Part shown: positions 62,143-64,000 of the stretch, in pieces | Layout: every line of letters starts with the position of its first letter | Numbering within the stretch: the first letter of the stretch is position 1 | DNA from: Pachyseris speciosa | Taxonomy: Eukaryota > Cnidaria > Anthozoa > Scleractinia > Pachyseridae | DNA: 64,000 bases | Assembly: GCA_016490735.1 (NCBI GenBank) | Contig: JAEMWC010000366.1 | Span: forward strand, 515,001 to 579,000 | Direction: 5' to 3' | The notes under the pieces: model-generated | The model's database searches: none | What the model was told of the DNA's origin: nothing | Seen by the model: only the letters and a program-made list of their open reading frames with translations | Translations under genes and position numbers: made by a program

Positions 62143-62568
62143 AGTGCACCTAACCCCAAAATATTTTTCCGCTAATATTAAACTGTTTACCTTTTCCAAA
62201 AACATGTAGCCTTATTTCCAGTTTTGGACATTTTTATAAGCTTCCAAACTTACTATAAACTAAGCATAGTCTGTTTCACGACCGAGTCAGAAGGGGCATG
62301 GGTCTATTCCCGGTTTGACGTCACAAACTGATTTGCATGCATGTTTACAAAGACTTACCGCGATGCAAATCAGTTTGTGACGTCAAATCGGGAATAGACC
62401 CATGCCTCTTATGACTCGGTCGTGAAACAGATAATGGTTAGAATTCGAACCTTTTACAGCCTATAAAAAGTCAAGATTTGGTTTAGAAAAGCGCTAAGAG
62501 GCACAATGCGTTTCGAACAGGTGCAAAGATTTATTTCAGCGAAAAAATATTTTGGGGTTAGGTGCACT
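62143..62568. mobile_element. TTAA-flanked MITE (piggyBac-like target)
   Basis: TTAA at 62139-62142 and 62569-62572 flanks perfect inverted ends AGTGCACCTAACCCCAAAAT and its inverse, which pair for at least 26 bp and then, with one mismatch, about 30. The element is 426 bp. A TTAA target is typical of piggyBac and some related superfamilies. A second, separate palindrome lies inside it. Confidence 0.82.
62271..62430. mobile_element. Nested 160 bp palindromic element
   Basis: CTGTTTCACGACCGAGTCA (62271-62289) is the exact inverse of 62412-62430. A second pairing block GGGTCTATTCCCGnTTTGAC, with GTCACAAACTGATTTGCAT, lies inside the arms. Almost the whole element folds, with a loop around 62340-62360. 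No exact target duplication is seen (ATAGT against ATAAT at the edges). It may be a MITE inserted in a MITE, or the core of the outer element. Confidence 0.75.
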
Positions 62569-62868
62569 TTAATCACCCCCTAAGGTCCTAGTTTTTCTGG
62601 TAAATTTGACCCAAATTTGACAGCCAGGAAAAAATGTAAAATTTAGTGAGCGAAGGTCTTGTTTTGTATCTAATATAAATGGACATAGAGCTTTTTGTTA
62701 AAAGCCAGAGATGTGCGAAATAAGCACAAGTCAGTCTACACCATTTAGTTTTGGAATATCTATATTTCGTATCTGCGAATGAGCAAGAAATGAGGCAATT
62801 TCGACTTCCCGCATAACACACAACTAAAACTTCAGCAAAAATCGGAAACCAAAACCAAACACTCTTAC

Positions 62869-63146
62869 CTTCCCTCTATCACAAACAGCAATAATCTTTT
62901 CGGGCCATCCAAACAGCAAGATGCTGAATTACCTCCATTTCCCCTACCACTCGATATTATGTACAGTCACACGACGCAAGCAAAGTGCCGATTAAGCCGC
63001 TCTTGGATTCCGCATTGGATTTCTCTACAGTTAAATATATGCAGTTGACTAGAGTGGTCCCAAAAAATCCAGAACACCTCTTTGGCCAATTTACCAGAAA
63101 GAAAATTTAAAAAGAAATACGAAATAAACAGAACGACGCCATCTTG
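62869..63146 (-). other. Possible 5' UTR exon upstream of the 60.8 kb start exon
   Basis: A good donor on the minus strand (GGGAAG then GTAAGAG, GT at 62868-62867) ends a segment without a long ORF. It would splice to the acceptor at 60821-60820. The right-hand limit is a guess, placed at the YY1-like motif. Small upstream ATGs exist (for example in CAAGATGGCG and in GAAATGGAGG). This is inference only. Confidence 0.35.
63138..63146 (-). promoter_or_regulatory. YY1-like CAAGATGGC motif
   Basis: CAAGATGGC on the minus strand matches the YY1-type element often found just downstream of start sites of housekeeping promoters in animals. It lies about 270 bases upstream of the candidate donor at 62868, on the same strand as the putative gene. 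Confidence 0.35.
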
Positions 63147-63149
63147 AGT

Positions 63150-64000
63150 TGGATTGATCGCTAGGGACTGGAACCTAGTTATTTTTACTTTGGGTAGGGA
63201 GGGTCACCTATCGCCTTCGCATTGTTGCTAGGAACTTCTGTTTGTGGCGATAAACAGCTCAAGATGTGAACAAATAATAACACGAACGAATCACGCTAAA
63301 AATATAGCCAGCAGATCTGCACAATAGCGTGAACAAATAGCTTCATCTGATTTTTTTTAAGAGCGCGGCTTTTGATGTACATTTCCACCGTCAAGAAATC
63401 AGAGATGCTCTCGCACTTCTTTCAAGCTATCCAATTTCCGCGTTCTTCATAACTCCATAAAACAAGCTAAATCATGAACAACTGAAATTGTTGATTTAAT
63501 AACAAAAATAGCAATGCCCATATAAGAAAATTTCCGTTTAGTAACTTCGAAAGAAGTACCGTTGTTTGACACTTGCACTACATTGACACTAACACTAGCA
63601 AAACAAATCTCTGTACAATGTACAAGCAAACTGATTACTGTTATTACTCACTAAATTCACTCTCCTTGGTTAACCTCTCTACTCGATACGCTTCCTGAAT
63701 CGCTGAGGAAAGCTGAAATTTGATCGCTACCTTTACCGCACAGCAATCAGATTGGATGTATGAAATAGGTAGAAACAGTGTCATGGTATTGTTCTACCCA
63801 TAGAATAAACTGCATAAAACTAAAGATAACTGATGGAAAATGTGCGCTTGATATTTAGAAAAGAAACTTTTCCATGAAGATCCTCTTTAATTTAGGTTGG
63901 AATTTCCTTTTTCCTATAGCTAACTGCCTTTTCCAAGGTATGTTTGTTTTTTCTTCCGGTCTTTTGTTTACTTATTCGAACTTTGCTAGTTCCGTTGGTC
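63150..64000. other. No recognised feature
   Basis: AT-rich sequence with no clear ORF, repeat pair or RNA motif visible. Confidence 0.4.

Overview
This is AT-rich animal DNA, most likely from a cnidarian and plausibly an anthozoan (stony coral or anemone); the taxon is inferred from the mix of repeats, not proven. There are no prokaryotic genes, and almost no long open frame is host coding sequence. The window is dominated by mobile elements and by one large locus-specific repeat family.

Layout. (1) 1-1100: decayed 3' end of an L1/Tx1-type LINE, joined directly to 1102-1789, a 2.7-copy tandem array of a 254-258 bp monomer that carries complete type I hammerhead ribozymes at its junctions (a metazoan retrozyme-like element). 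(2) 3990-44290: at least six copies of a complex unit. Three are almost identical 6.42 kb tandem units (about 8911-29074), flanked by an older left copy (about 3990-8910) and two older right copies (about 29075-35110 and 37064-44290). A Penelope-like retroelement (PLE) remnant with GIY-YIG endonuclease and hammerhead ribozymes sits at every unit junction of the young array. The older copies lack some insertions and serve as empty-site controls, so several DNA transposon or MITE insertions can be delimited to the base. (3) 44-52.4 kb: older dispersed repeats, a long foldback element, a MULE-like element with a perfect 9 bp target duplication, a pogo/Tigger-like TA-flanked element, and an ancient local duplication containing two matching 46 bp exon-like modules. 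(4) 52.4-59 kb: a LINE fragment, another TA-flanked MITE, microsatellites, a 115 bp tandem repeat and a nearly full-length but broken CR1-like LINE on the minus strand (2A-like motif, PHD finger, AP endonuclease, reverse transcriptase). (5) 59.3-64 kb: SINE fragments, then the only convincing host gene signal: a minus-strand start exon (60733-60819) with good splice sites, a possible upstream 5' UTR exon (about 62869-63146) and a CpG/YY1-like promoter motif. A TTAA-flanked MITE with a second palindrome nested inside lies in the presumed intron.

How the parts relate. Two unrelated retroelement types in this window carry hammerhead ribozymes: the retrozyme-like tandem repeat at 1.1-1.8 kb and the PLE at 8-28 kb. 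In the PLE copies whose end is intact, the UGA stop codon lies inside the catalytic CUGAUGA box. The PLE also marks the tandem-duplication breakpoints of the 6.4 kb units. Family names rest on recognised motifs; no database search was run.
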